Of a stretch of 64,000 nt of DNA, positions 35,498 through 44,257 are shown in pieces. The notes below the pieces were generated by a model. It had not been told where the DNA came from and made no database searches. It was given only the letters and a program-made list of their open reading frames with translations. The DNA comes from Chloracidobacterium sp. (GTDB lineage Bacteria; Acidobacteriota; Blastocatellia; Pyrinomonadales; Pyrinomonadaceae). The stretch lies in NCBI GenBank assembly GCA_015075585.1, contig JABTUB010000002.1, positions 124,001-188,000 on the forward strand. Reading direction: 5' to 3'. The stretch's first letter is position 1. The number at the start of each line of letters is the position of its first letter. Both the position numbers and the translations under genes were made by a program.

Positions 35498-36234
35498 TGA
35501 ACTGCTCCTATCACACTTACAATGCCGCATCATCAAGCTGTAACGGCTGCGGCCGGGGCCTGTGCCCTGCATGTGATCACCGGATCAAGGGCTTTCCGTA
35601 CTGTCAGGATTGCATTGTGAGGGGTGTCGATCTGCTCCGTCATCAGGGCAACGCGAACAATACGACATTTGTAAAAAAGCGGACACTGCCGTTGGTCGCG
35701 GCACTGCTTTCAGCGGTCTGTCCGGGCCTTGGAGCTGCGTACAACGGCCAAACCACAAAGGCTCTGGTTCATTTCGCCGTCTTTGTCGGCCTCTTCCAGA
35801 TGGCGGTATTGACCGGCGGAATCTCACTTTTCGTGCTTGGCTTTATGGGAATGTGGGCCTTCGCACTGGTTGATTCGTGGCGGGTTGCCCAGGCGATCCG
35901 CTCGGGCGTAACTCCCGACATGGCTGAGGATATACTTGTTCGGCGTTTTACCGGAAACCCTAAACTGTGGGGCGGCGTACTCCTTCTGCTCGGTGCGGCA
36001 TTCCTTTTCCAAAGGCTGTTCAACATTGGGATAATGATTCGTGCGATCGTTCCCATGATGCTTATCGGGCTTGGCCTGTACATAATGCGGGGCGTCATTT
36101 TTAAGCCGAAAGCTGCTCCGGCCGACGGCCCGACGCGCTTTGCTTTTCCGCAGACCGGCTCGGACGATGCGATGCAGCGGATCGAAGAAGAGCTTGCCCA
36201 GCCGTCACAGTTCGGCAGTTGGCGTGATCATTAG
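35497..36234 (+). CDS. Membrane protein with N-terminal B-box-like zinc finger
   Basis: A 245-residue protein overlapping the anti-sigma stop (ATGA). Residues 1-45 hold a Cys/His cluster (CSYHTYNAASSSCNGCGRGL, then CPACDH and CQDC) like a B-box zinc finger. Five or so membrane helices follow (about 68-85, 90-130, 163-180, 183-205). A short polar tail closes it. Family unrecognised, though the helix arrangement recalls TM2/LiaF-type envelope proteins. The position suggests it belongs to the sigma-controlled module. Confidence 0.7.
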   Translation: MNCSYHTYNAASSSCNGCGRGLCPACDHRIKGFPYCQDCIVRGVDLLRHQGNANNTTFVKKRTLPLVAALLSAVCPGLGAAYNGQTTKALVHFAVFVGLFQMAVLTGGISLFVLGFMGMWAFALVDSWRVAQAIRSGVTPDMAEDILVRRFTGNPKLWGGVLLLLGAAFLFQRLFNIGIMIRAIVPMMLIGLGLYIMRGVIFKPKAAPADGPTRFAFPQTGSDDAMQRIEEELAQPSQFGSWRDH

Positions 36235-36257
36235 TTAATTTTACGAGGGTTGACCTT

Positions 36258-36467
36258 ATGCCTGCATGGTTCAAAGTTGGTGCAATTTTCAGCAGTATCG
36301 CGGCCGTTATCGCTCTTGTGATAATGATCCTCGAAGGCGTGATCGCCTTTGTCGCTCTTGTCAGCTTTGCCGTTAAAGCACTGATCGTGCTGGCATTTGT
36401 CGCTGTTTTTGCGGTCGTTGCCTTTCTTGCATATAAGTCGTGGCGGGATAGACGCGGCACGAAATAA
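36258..36467 (+). CDS. Small two-helix membrane protein
   Basis: A 69-residue protein, start preceded by GAGGG. Nearly all hydrophobic: helices at about 7-28 and 33-58, then the basic tail SWRDRRGTK facing the cytoplasm. No family recognised. It follows the B-box membrane gene by 23 nt and may be part of the same envelope-stress operon. Confidence 0.65.
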   Translation: MPAWFKVGAIFSSIAAVIALVIMILEGVIAFVALVSFAVKALIVLAFVAVFAVVAFLAYKSWRDRRGTK

Positions 36468-36484
36468 CTCTCTCTGCATTTTCT

Positions 36485-36525
36485 GAGCACGGGCGGACAT
36501 TGAAAACAATGCCCGCTCTGTTTGC
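36485..36525 (+). terminator. Probable terminator after the sigma-factor operon
   Basis: An imperfect hairpin with CATTG-AAAA-CAATG at its tip and GGGC/GCCC below, then CTCTGTTTGC. The T-run is weak, so confidence is moderate. Confidence 0.5.
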
Positions 36526-36561
36526 ATTCTTGCGGGAAAATGTGGTTTCATAGAAGTTCCT

Positions 36562-36746
36562 TATAATCCGTTATTGGGAAACAATTGATAGTTATCCCCC
36601 ACAATAACGAGAGTTAATTTTCCAAATTTTCACTCTTGTTGCCGGTTTCGCGTTAGTCGCTCGCGGCTGTTCTTGCGTGATTCCACGTCGTTCGAAGCGC
36701 TGAATGTTCGAACGTACGAGATCATTAAAAGGAGCTTTACAGCATA
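36562..36746 (+). promoter_or_regulatory. Promoter and structured 5' leader of the M23 peptidase gene
   Basis: TATAAT at 36562-36567 starts a leader of about 170 nt with two inverted repeats: CGTTATTG/CAATAACG (36569-36609) and CGTTCGAA/TTCGAACG (36689-36714). AAAAGGAGC precedes the ATG. A cis-acting RNA element is possible. I compared it by eye with c-di-AMP and c-di-GMP riboswitches and saw no match. Confidence 0.4.
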
Positions 36747-37559
36747 ATGCAGAATAACAACAAGCATTATTCATTTTTATTAACACACAGATCAAAGAAC
36801 CGTATTTATTTTAAGCGTGTCGAGATTTCTAAAGCCTCGGTGCATTTCGGCACATTGGGTATCGTTTTATTGGTTGGCATCATTTCCTTAGGCATCGGAG
36901 TCCGAGCACTGTTCGGCGATCGCGTCATTTCAAATTCCGTTCAGGCAAGTGTAGCCGCCGATTTGTCGGCTGACCAAACGAAACAGCGGGAGGTCATCAA
37001 TTACGCCCGCCCGCTTCCGAGCGAAAATCTCGCAAGGAACAGCGGCGGCCCTGATGCCGCCGAAGAGACGGACGGCGAGAATGACACTGCACTCGAAGCT
37101 GAGATCGACCTGATCCGGATGAATTTGCCCGAGGCGAATCTGCCGAACAAATGGGCACATCTCGGTAAGATCAATAATGAATTCGGATTTCGACGCAATC
37201 CGTTCGGCGGCCGCTCATACGAGTTTCATGCAGGAATGGACATCGACGGCGAACGCGGCGACGAAGTATTCGCTCCCGCAGGCGGTACGGTCGTAAAGGC
37301 CGGTTGGTCCGGCGGCTACGGAAATATGATCGAGATCGATCACGGCATGGGGCTGACGACGCGTTACGGGCACTTATCGAAGGTCAATGTAGAGGTCGGC
37401 GACACGGTTTCGCGTGATCAGGTCATCGGCCTGATAGGCTCTACCGGACGCTCGACAGGGCCGCATCTTCATTATGAATTCCGCCTTCACGATCGTTCGA
37501 TCAATCCGCGCCATTTCTTGCCGCCTGAACCAACGGAACTTTCCGCAGCAGCGAAATAG
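36747..37559 (+). CDS. M23-family membrane-anchored peptidoglycan endopeptidase
   Basis: A 270-residue protein with an N-terminal membrane helix at about 32-52 and a C-terminal LytM/M23 domain at about 140-255. Catalytic zinc residues are all present: HAGMDI (H-x3-D), YGHLS, and HLHYE (H-x-H). It has a proline/Gly-rich linker but no LysM. It is likely a periplasmic cross-link hydrolase or, if accessory, an activator. It lies 280 bp downstream of the sigma operon with its own promoter. Confidence 0.9.
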   Translation: MQNNNKHYSFLLTHRSKNRIYFKRVEISKASVHFGTLGIVLLVGIISLGIGVRALFGDRVISNSVQASVAADLSADQTKQREVINYARPLPSENLARNSGGPDAAEETDGENDTALEAEIDLIRMNLPEANLPNKWAHLGKINNEFGFRRNPFGGRSYEFHAGMDIDGERGDEVFAPAGGTVVKAGWSGGYGNMIEIDHGMGLTTRYGHLSKVNVEVGDTVSRDQVIGLIGSTGRSTGPHLHYEFRLHDRSINPRHFLPPEPTELSAAAK

Positions 37560-37586
37560 CCGGACTTAGAATGTGATATAGATCGG

Positions 37587-37614
37587 GCGAGGCATTATAT
37601 GCCTCGCTCTTCTT
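37587..37614 (+). terminator. Intrinsic terminator after the M23 gene
   Basis: GCGAGGCA (37587-37594), a 5-nt loop TTATA, then TGCCTCGC (37600-37607), followed by TCTTCTT. Confidence 0.75.
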
Positions 37615-37695
37615 CATTTGGCAGTGCCTCGCCTCAGTGACTATAATCATTGATTGTTCAATTGGCTTAAAACCGCTCCTTAAAGGACCCTTCTT

Positions 37696-39870
37696 ATGAG
37701 AAAGAAAATCTTCGTATCGTACCTATTGATGACGGCGATGCTGTTGTCGTCGTTCCTATCCGTACATGCCTTTGACGAAGGAATGTACACACCGAGCCAG
37801 ATCGCAAGCCTCGACCTTAAGAAACGCGGGCTTAAGATCAAGCCCGAAGAGATCTATAACCCGGCAGGCGGCGGCCTTTCAGAAGCGATCATTCGCCTGA
37901 GCATCGGCTGCTCTGCGGAGTTCGTATCGCCCGACGGCCTTATCCTGACAAATCATCACTGCGGCTTTGATGCACTCGTCAAAGCGTCGTCACCCGAACG
38001 CGACCTCGTTGAAACGGGCTTTAATGCGGGCAGCCGCGCAGGCGAGATCCCGGCCGAAGGATATTCGATAGATATACCGACACGCACCGCGGACGTAACC
38101 GCAAAGATCAAGAGCGGTACAGAGAACCTCTCAGGGGCGGAGCTTGCAGCCGCTGTCAAGAAGAATGTCGATGCGTTGACCGCTGCCGAGCAGGCGAAAG
38201 CGCCAAAGGGTTCGACGATCCGCATACAGGCGATCGACAGTGGTTTTTTCTACTATCTGTATCAAACGACAAAGATCGAGGATATTCGGGTTGTTTATGC
38301 GCCGCCCCGCAACATCGGCGTGTACGGCGGAGACCCTGACAACTTTGAATGGACGCGCCAAACGGGCGACTTCACATTTCTGCGTGCATACACTGCACCG
38401 GACGGCTCGTCGGCAAAATACTCGAAGAACAATGTTCCGTACCATCCGAAAAAGTATCTTTCGATCAGCCTTGACGGTCTGAAGGATAACGATTTCGTTT
38501 TTGTTATGGGCTATCCGGGCGGAACGACACGTTATCGCGAAAGCTGGTCGAATATTTATGCACGCGACGCGAACTTCCCTTTCCTCGAAAAATGGCTGAG
38601 TGCTCTCAGTGCGAGCCTTCGAGCGATCGGCGCTGGCGATGAGGAAAAGAGGATCGCTTTCCAATCCGACATCGCAAATTATGACAATTCACGCAAGGTC
38701 TATGGCGGCGGCTGGCTGCGTATGAAGCGGGCCCATGTTGTCGAGGCTCGTCAGCAGGATGAGAAGCGAATGGCTGAGTGGATCGCAGCAGATCCGGACC
38801 GGCAGAAGCGTTTCGGCACGATCCTGCCCGAGCTTAAGACCCTTTCGGAAGAGACGAATGCAACGCAAAAGCGTGACGTCGTCGTTCGGCGGCTTCCCGA
38901 CCCGACTGGCGCCACTCCTGTCTTCGCTCAGCTCGTTACGGCAATGGCAATGACCGAACCTCCCAACAAGATGCTCTCCGACGAAGAGCGTGCGGCAAAG
39001 CTGGAAGAGGTCAAAAAAGCGTATCAGGACCGCGAACCGGCCCACGAGGTCGAAATGCTGAAGTTCTTCCTTCGCTCCTTCGATGAGCTTCCGGCCGATC
39101 AGAAATTCAAGCCGGCCGAAGACCTGTTCGGCAGTTTGAAGGGCAAGGCGCGGCGTGATGCCGAAGCAAAGTTCGCCGACAGCATCGCGAACGGCGAATA
39201 TGCCGACCCGGCACGCGTCGCAGGGCTTTATGGCCCGCGTACGCTGGACTATAACGAAACACGCGAAAAGATCCTCAGTTTTGCCCGCGGAGTGCTCAGC
39301 GAACTGAGGGCGATCAGTGTCCGCGCTCAGAAATTCAACGCCAATATCGATCGTCTTCGCCTCGGCTATATGCAGGCCCTGACCGAAATGCGCGGCACGA
39401 AGACCGTTTACCCCGACGCGAATTTTACGCAAAGGTTCACATTCGGGAACATAAAGGGCTATCAATCGCGCGAAGCAGAGTACCGCTTCCCGTTCACGAC
39501 GATCAAAGGCTTGATCGAAAAGAATACCGGCACACCGCCGTTCGATGCCCCGCAGAAGCTGATCGACCTTCAGAATGCGCAGGACTTCGGCCGTTACCGA
39601 TCAGGTGACAGCGTTGTCGTGAATTTTATTTCGACGAACGATATCATCGGCGGTAACAGCGGCTCGCCCATACTCAACGGCAAGGGCGAGCAGGTAGGCA
39701 TTTGCTTTGACGGTAATTACGAAGGCCTCGGCAACGACTTTTACTACGACCCGAATACGAACCGCACCATCTCGGTCGATATTCGCTTCGTACTGTTCGT
39801 TACCGAGAAGTTCGGCGGTGCAAAATGGGTGGTTGACGAAATGAAGCTCGTCGGCGGCCCGAAAGGCTAG
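37696..39870 (+). CDS. S46-family serine peptidase (dipeptidyl-peptidase 7/11 type)
   Basis: A 724-residue periplasmic peptidase. Signal peptide MRKKIFVSYLLMTAMLLSSFLSVHA. The chymotrypsin-fold halves flank a helical domain. The catalytic His lies in LTNHHCGFDAL near 90, and the catalytic Ser in GGNSGSPILNGKGE near 655. The Asp is presumably in the ANYDNSRKVYGG region. S46 enzymes release dipeptides from oligopeptide N-termini outside the cytoplasm, consistent with a peptide-consuming lifestyle. Shine-Dalgarno AAAGGA is present. A terminator follows. Confidence 0.92.
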   Translation: MRKKIFVSYLLMTAMLLSSFLSVHAFDEGMYTPSQIASLDLKKRGLKIKPEEIYNPAGGGLSEAIIRLSIGCSAEFVSPDGLILTNHHCGFDALVKASSPERDLVETGFNAGSRAGEIPAEGYSIDIPTRTADVTAKIKSGTENLSGAELAAAVKKNVDALTAAEQAKAPKGSTIRIQAIDSGFFYYLYQTTKIEDIRVVYAPPRNIGVYGGDPDNFEWTRQTGDFTFLRAYTAPDGSSAKYSKNNVPYHPKKYLSISLDGLKDNDFVFVMGYPGGTTRYRESWSNIYARDANFPFLEKWLSALSASLRAIGAGDEEKRIAFQSDIANYDNSRKVYGGGWLRMKRAHVVEARQQDEKRMAEWIAADPDRQKRFGTILPELKTLSEETNATQKRDVVVRRLPDPTGATPVFAQLVTAMAMTEPPNKMLSDEERAAKLEEVKKAYQDREPAHEVEMLKFFLRSFDELPADQKFKPAEDLFGSLKGKARRDAEAKFADSIANGEYADPARVAGLYGPRTLDYNETREKILSFARGVLSELRAISVRAQKFNANIDRLRLGYMQALTEMRGTKTVYPDANFTQRFTFGNIKGYQSREAEYRFPFTTIKGLIEKNTGTPPFDAPQKLIDLQNAQDFGRYRSGDSVVVNFISTNDIIGGNSGSPILNGKGEQVGICFDGNYEGLGNDFYYDPNTNRTISVDIRFVLFVTEKFGGAKWVVDEMKLVGGPKG

Positions 39871-39909
39871 AGCGCGGCGAACGCCGCATCTGCTGTCCGG
39901 CAAAATGAC

Positions 39910-39966
39910 GGCCCGGAAATGACGCTGCTGCTTTGCGATGCGCCGTTTCCGGGCCTGCTTTTTGCA
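39910..39966 (+). terminator. Intrinsic terminator after the S46 gene
   Basis: GGCCCGGAAA (39910-39919) pairs perfectly with TTTCCGGGCC (39946-39955) around a 26-nt loop and is followed by TGCTTTTTG. Confidence 0.65.
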
Positions 39967-40034
39967 GAGGTTTTGCGATCGGCGGCTTTTGACATTGCTG
40001 CGGCTTTCGTCTATCAGTTTATAAGCATATCCGC

Positions 40035-40565
40035 GTGGAAACCGACTTTACGACAGCATACATTGCATTAGGATCGAATCTGGGCGATCGAGCCGGCAAC
40101 CTTTTGATGGCCGTCCGTGCGTTCATCGAAGCGAGTTTTGTTGTCCACCGTCTATCCGGTATTTATGAGACCGATCCGGTCGAGATGGTGTCGGAGCAGA
40201 AGTTCCTCAACATGGTCGCAGAAGTTCGCGTTACCAATGTCAGCCCCACGCAGATGATGGCACGCCTGCTGCGTATCGAATACCTGCTCGGGCGCGGCGG
40301 CAAGACCCAAAAGCTGCCTCGCACGGTCGATCTAGATATCCTTTTGTTCGGCGACGTCTGTATGCAGACCGAATTCTTAACGCTGCCGCATCCGCGAATG
40401 CATGAACGCAAATTTATTCTGAAGCCGCTGAGCAAGATCGCTCCCGACCTTGTACATCCTGTACTCGGCCGTGAGATCAAAGACCTTTTGGCCGATCTCG
40501 CTGACCCTTACGAGGTCAAACGCTGGTTCCCGAATGCCCGCACTGTGGTTGACGCTGCGTCATAG
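40035..40565 (+). CDS. folK: 2-amino-4-hydroxy-6-hydroxymethyldihydropteridine pyrophosphokinase
   Basis: A 176-residue folate-pathway enzyme that transfers pyrophosphate from ATP to 6-hydroxymethyl-dihydropterin. Motifs: YIALGSNLGDRAGNL at the start, Y-E-T-D-P-V, and PRTVDLDILLFGD with the metal Asp residues, then LPHPRMHERKFIL. GTG start at 40035. Length matches the family. It precedes panB-panC, so vitamin/cofactor genes cluster here. Confidence 0.95.
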   Translation: METDFTTAYIALGSNLGDRAGNLLMAVRAFIEASFVVHRLSGIYETDPVEMVSEQKFLNMVAEVRVTNVSPTQMMARLLRIEYLLGRGGKTQKLPRTVDLDILLFGDVCMQTEFLTLPHPRMHERKFILKPLSKIAPDLVHPVLGREIKDLLADLADPYEVKRWFPNARTVVDAAS

Positions 40566-40625
40566 ACGGCGGTACTCGAAGTAAAAATTATGCTAGACTT
40601 GTTGCGTTCGCTTCGCTAAGTATTT

Positions 40626-41489
40626 ATGGCTTATCTTCAACCCGACAAAGAGGGAAAGGTTTATTTGCCCGCTATCCGTGCGGCCAAGGAACGCGGCGAA
40701 AAGCTCGTTTGCCTGACGGCCTACGATTATCCGACGGCCCGCGTAGTTGACGAAGCAGGCGTTGACATCATTCTCGTCGGCGACTCGATGGGAAATGTCA
40801 TTCACGGCTACGGCAACTCGATCCCGGTCACACTCGACGAGATCTCATCGGCATGCATAGCCGTTAAGCGCGGAACTGAGCGTGCAATGGTCATAGCCGA
40901 TATGCCGTTCGGTACATATCACATTAGTGAGAATGAAAGCGTAAAAAATGCGCTTCGCTTAATGAAATACGGCGGCGCGGAAGCAATAAAACTCGAAGGC
41001 GGACGCAACCGTGCAGACCTTGTCAAGCGGCTCGTTGACGAGGAGATACCTGTCTGCGCGCATATAGGCTTGACGCCGCAGTCCGTTTACAAAATGGGCG
41101 GCTATCGTGTACAGGGCCGCACGGTCGATCAGGCAAAGCGGATCATCGACGACGCAAAGATACTCGAAGACGCCGGCGCATTCGCTATCGTCCTTGAGCT
41201 TGTACCGCGCGAAGTCGCAGCGATCATTACAAAGGAACTCAGCATTTCGACGATCGGCATCGGCGCGGGAGCCGAATGCGACATACAAGTGCTCGTCTTG
41301 CACGACCTGATCGGCCTCACCTACGGCAGGCAGCCGCGCTTCGTGCGGCAATATGCCAACCTGCGTGAGATCATCACCGGTGCTATTCAGACTTGGACCG
41401 CCGACGTGCGTTCAGGTGAATATCCGAGCGAAAAGGAGTCGTACGGCCTTACCGCCGAAGTATTTGACGAGCTTAAGAAAGAGCTGTAA
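40626..41489 (+). CDS. panB: Ketopantoate hydroxymethyltransferase
   Basis: A 287-residue enzyme that makes ketopantoate from ketoisovalerate and methylene-tetrahydrofolate. Signatures: LTAYDYPTARVVDEAG, LVGDSMGNVIHGY, the metal-binding GDS and E in IKLEGG, and AHIGLTPQSV. About 20 residues precede the family core. The stop overlaps the panC ATG by one base (TAATG), coupling the two. Confidence 0.96.
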   Translation: MAYLQPDKEGKVYLPAIRAAKERGEKLVCLTAYDYPTARVVDEAGVDIILVGDSMGNVIHGYGNSIPVTLDEISSACIAVKRGTERAMVIADMPFGTYHISENESVKNALRLMKYGGAEAIKLEGGRNRADLVKRLVDEEIPVCAHIGLTPQSVYKMGGYRVQGRTVDQAKRIIDDAKILEDAGAFAIVLELVPREVAAIITKELSISTIGIGAGAECDIQVLVLHDLIGLTYGRQPRFVRQYANLREIITGAIQTWTADVRSGEYPSEKESYGLTAEVFDELKKEL

Positions 41490-42343
41490 TGGAGATAATT
41501 AACCGGCGGCAGCGAATGTTCTCGATCTCACGCAAATTGCGTCGTGAGGAGAAAAGCGTTGGCTTTGTGCCGACGATGGGAGCGTTGCATGACGGGCATT
41601 TGACGCTGGTGCGAGAGGCCCGTGCGGCAAATGATGTCGTCATCGTATCCATCTTCGTAAATCCGAAACAGTTCAATGACGCGGCCGATCTTGAAAAGTA
41701 TCCGCGCGACCTGACAGCCGATGCCGCACGCCTTGCCGAGTTCGATGTCGATTACATCTTCGCCCCCGAAGCGAACGAGGTCTTTCCTGAAGGTTTTGCG
41801 ACGTATGTCGATGTTGTCGGGCTGACCGATCTGATGGAAGGAGCGGCACGGCCGGGGCATTTCCGCGGCGTCGCAACGGTCGTAACGATACTGCTTAATA
41901 CCGTGCGTCCTGCACGCGCGTACTTTGGCCAGAAGGATGCTCAGCAGGTTGCTGTCATTAAGCGTTTGACGGCGGATCTCGGCTTTGAGACGGAGATCGT
42001 TGTCATCCCGACGGTTCGCGAACCATCCGGCCTTGCGATGTCTTCGCGGAACGAGCGGCTGTCCCCTGAGGAACGTGAACGTGCCGCGGCCATCATAAAC
42101 GCACTGCGTGCCGCAAAACTCGCTTTCAAGAAAGGTGAACGAAATGCGTCCGAGTTAACGCAGATAGTTCGTGTACACCTTGCAGAAGAACCACTTGCAA
42201 AGCTCGACTATGTTGCCGTCGTCGATCGTGACTCGCTGCAACCTATTGACCGTATTGGAGATAGCGAGGCTCTCATCTGCGTGGCGGCCGATATTGCGGG
42301 TGTCCGCCTAATAGATAACGTCATCCTTAATCGGAAGCAGTAG
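41489..42343 (+). CDS. panC: Pantothenate synthetase
   Basis: A 284-residue enzyme condensing pantoate with beta-alanine using ATP. Motifs: FVPTMGALHDGHLTLVREA (HIGH-type), FGQKDAQQVAVIKR, and SSRNERLSPEER. Length standard. It is overlapped by panB and ends 62 bp before the redoxin gene. No panD or ilv genes are in the window. Confidence 0.97.
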   Translation: MEIINRRQRMFSISRKLRREEKSVGFVPTMGALHDGHLTLVREARAANDVVIVSIFVNPKQFNDAADLEKYPRDLTADAARLAEFDVDYIFAPEANEVFPEGFATYVDVVGLTDLMEGAARPGHFRGVATVVTILLNTVRPARAYFGQKDAQQVAVIKRLTADLGFETEIVVIPTVREPSGLAMSSRNERLSPEERERAAAIINALRAAKLAFKKGERNASELTQIVRVHLAEEPLAKLDYVAVVDRDSLQPIDRIGDSEALICVAADIAGVRLIDNVILNRKQ

Positions 42344-42405
42344 TTTGGCACAGAAACTGCATCAAAGTTAACGTGTGGGGTGTCTTTATCGGAGGCTCTG
42401 CTGTT

Positions 42406-42918
42406 ATGAAGAAGCTGAAATACAATTTCCTGCTCAGTTCTATCGCGATCTTGGTCGTATTCGCTGCTGTATCTTCAGCACAAACGATCTTGACGACACT
42501 CGACGGTGCTCGCGTTGATATTGCGGGCCAAAGAGGCAAGGTCGTTGTCCTTGCGATAGGCGCGACCTGGCTGCCGTTATCGACCAAACAGGCCGAATAC
42601 ACGAACACTCTGGCGAAAAAGTACGCAGGCCGCGATGTTGTGTTCTACTTCGTTTCTACCGATTCGGCGAATACGAGATCGAAGAATTTTGTCAGCCCCG
42701 TCGAGATCAAGCATTTTGTGACGACGGCCAAATTGAACGTTCAGATGCTTCGCGACCCTGACGGTGCGGAAACAATTAAGAAATTCGGGATCGAACAGGT
42801 CCCCTCATTCGTCATTTTGGACAAGGCCGGAAAGCTGTCCGGCGAGCCATTCGGCGGCATCGATCCGAAGTACGACATCACCGTACCTATCTCGCGTGCG
42901 ATCGACAGGCTCCTGTAA
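42406..42918 (+). CDS. Exported thioredoxin-like (TlpA/redoxin) protein lacking CxxC
   Basis: 170 residues from ATG 42406 (GGAGG upstream); signal peptide MKKLKYNFLLSSIAILVVFA, cleaved near SSAQ. The mature part has a thioredoxin-like fold: VVVLAIGATWLPLSTKQAEY where the active-site C-x-x-C should sit but has no Cys, then QVPSFVILDKAGKL as the cis-Pro strand. It is therefore unlikely to be a normal disulfide reductase and may be a periplasmic chaperone or binding protein. Confidence 0.72.
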   Translation: MKKLKYNFLLSSIAILVVFAAVSSAQTILTTLDGARVDIAGQRGKVVVLAIGATWLPLSTKQAEYTNTLAKKYAGRDVVFYFVSTDSANTRSKNFVSPVEIKHFVTTAKLNVQMLRDPDGAETIKKFGIEQVPSFVILDKAGKLSGEPFGGIDPKYDITVPISRAIDRLL

Positions 42919-42930
42919 GTTCTATTGAAG

Positions 42931-43518
42931 CTAAGCTCTCAAGCCTGCCTCGTGCAGGCTCTTTTTTATCAGCCTATAGACAAGCTGCACCGGAAGGCCG
43001 ACGACATTCCAATAATCACCTTCGATGCCGCTTATAAATAAAGCCGCCTGTGCCTGAACGGCGTACGCTCCTGCTTTATCGAGCGGGTCGCCCTTTTCAG
43101 CAAGGTATTCGATCTCGTCAGCCGACATCTCGCAGAAGTTGACCGTCGTGGCCTCAACCGCGTCCCAAACACGGCCGTTGTGAGCCACTGCCACACCTGT
43201 GAGAACGATATGAGAACGCCCTGACAGCATTTCAAGCATACGCCTTGCGTCGTCAAGCCCGGACGGCTTCCCGAGTATCCCGGCGCCGACAACGACGGTT
43301 GTGTCCGCCCCGAGAACGAGACCGTTCGGAAATCTTTCTGCGACGGCCGACGCCTTGCCGCGTGCAAGCCTTCTGACATACTGCTCAGGTGTCTCACCGT
43401 CACGCTCGCTCTCATCGATCGCAGCAGCGTGTTTCTCGAACTCCCAACCAACCGACGACAATATCTCGCTTCGGCGCGGGCTTTCCGAGGCAAGGATCAA
43501 TTTAGGCAGTGTTAACAT
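42931..43518 (-). CDS. maf: Maf-like nucleoside triphosphate pyrophosphatase
   Basis: 195 residues from the ATG at 43518. Maf signatures: LILASESPRRSEILSSVGWEFE at the N-terminus, the VLGADTTVVV Asp motif, KPSGLDDARRMLEMLSGRSH, and the DPLDKAGAYAVQ loop. It hydrolyses non-canonical or excess nucleotides (dTTP, UTP, modified bases). Its last codons contain a hairpin that serves as the terminator of the convergent redoxin gene. Confidence 0.93.
   Translation of the reverse strand: MLTLPKLILASESPRRSEILSSVGWEFEKHAAAIDESERDGETPEQYVRRLARGKASAVAERFPNGLVLGADTTVVVGAGILGKPSGLDDARRMLEMLSGRSHIVLTGVAVAHNGRVWDAVEATTVNFCEMSADEIEYLAEKGDPLDKAGAYAVQAQAALFISGIEGDYWNVVGLPVQLVYRLIKKSLHEAGLRA
42942..42968 (+). 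terminator. Intrinsic terminator overlapping the maf 3' coding end
   Basis: AGCCTGC (42942-42948), CTCGT loop, GCAGGCT (42954-42960), followed by CTTTTTTATC. It terminates the redoxin transcript (plus strand) while lying inside the last codons of maf on the other strand. Confidence 0.8.
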
Positions 43519-43602
43519 AAATTCCGAATGACGCACGACAGCGGCACTTGGGCGAATGTTGGCCGTCGATTAAGATAATAGTAGATGAGCGTGTGATATC
43601 AA

Positions 43603-43917
43603 ATGGAGAGTCTTTACGGGCCGCTGAGCGCTGTCTTGGCACAGTACATTGACGATGAGAAGGTCGCATCGGCTTTCGTCGTTGCGGCGTGGCGCGAGGT
43701 TGCGGGCGTCGGGATCACCGAGCGGACGCATACTGCAGGATTCAGCAAAGGAAAGCTGACAATAGCAGTGCACGATGCTCTGTGGCAGCGTAATCTCGAA
43801 GGGCTGGCTACGCAGCTGTTGGCGCAACTCAATTCAAGGCTCACAGGCATCACGGTAAAACGGATCGAAATTATCGTGGATCCCGAAATGTTTGCCGCAA
43901 AGCCGCGTCGGATATGA
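43603..43917 (+). CDS. DUF721/DciA-like protein
   Basis: A 104-residue cytoplasmic protein with the DUF721 pattern: VAAWREVAGVGITERTHTAG (W-x-x-V-V/A-G) and LTIAVHDALWQRNLEGLATQLL (L-x-V-x-V-x-x-x-x-W-x-x-x-L). DUF721 proteins include DciA, the helicase operator/loader of many bacteria that lack DnaC/DnaI. Here a DnaC-like ATPase is also present at the left edge. The gene is close upstream of gatC on the same strand. Confidence 0.78.
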   Translation: MESLYGPLSAVLAQYIDDEKVASAFVVAAWREVAGVGITERTHTAGFSKGKLTIAVHDALWQRNLEGLATQLLAQLNSRLTGITVKRIEIIVDPEMFAAKPRRI

Positions 43918-43975
43918 ATATCCCGGCCGGACAGGTGATAAACCGCCCGAATATCGGTCTTATGAAGGTCAAATA

Positions 43976-44257
43976 ATGGATATAAGGAAAGTCGCTAAGT
44001 TAGCCCACCTTGAGATCACGGACGAAGAGGCCGCTCTTTTCACGCCGCAAATGGAAGACATCGTCAAGTACATCGAGCAGCTGAACGAGCTTGATACTTC
44101 GGGCGTCGAGCCTATGCTCGGCGGCCTCACGTACGAAGGTCTCACCACCTTTACTCTTCGTGAAGACGCCGCACACATTTCGTTCACGCAGGCCGAAGCT
44201 CTTGGCGAAGCACCTTCAGCCGTTGACGGACATTTCCGGGTGCCGAAGGTATTGTGA
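43976..44257 (+). CDS. gatC: Glutamyl-tRNA(Gln)/aspartyl-tRNA(Asn) amidotransferase subunit C
   Basis: 93 residues from the ATG at 43976; the longer frame from 43892 is not supported. It has the GatC pattern: VAKLAHLEITDEE, QMEDIVKYIEQLNELDTSGVEPM, R/E-D near FTLREDAAHISF and the C-terminal HFRVPKVL. It tethers GatA and GatB for transamidation of mischarged tRNA. A lipoprotein gene is inserted between it and gatA; gatB is not in the window. Confidence 0.93.
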   Translation: MDIRKVAKLAHLEITDEEAALFTPQMEDIVKYIEQLNELDTSGVEPMLGGLTYEGLTTFTLREDAAHISFTQAEALGEAPSAVDGHFRVPKVL

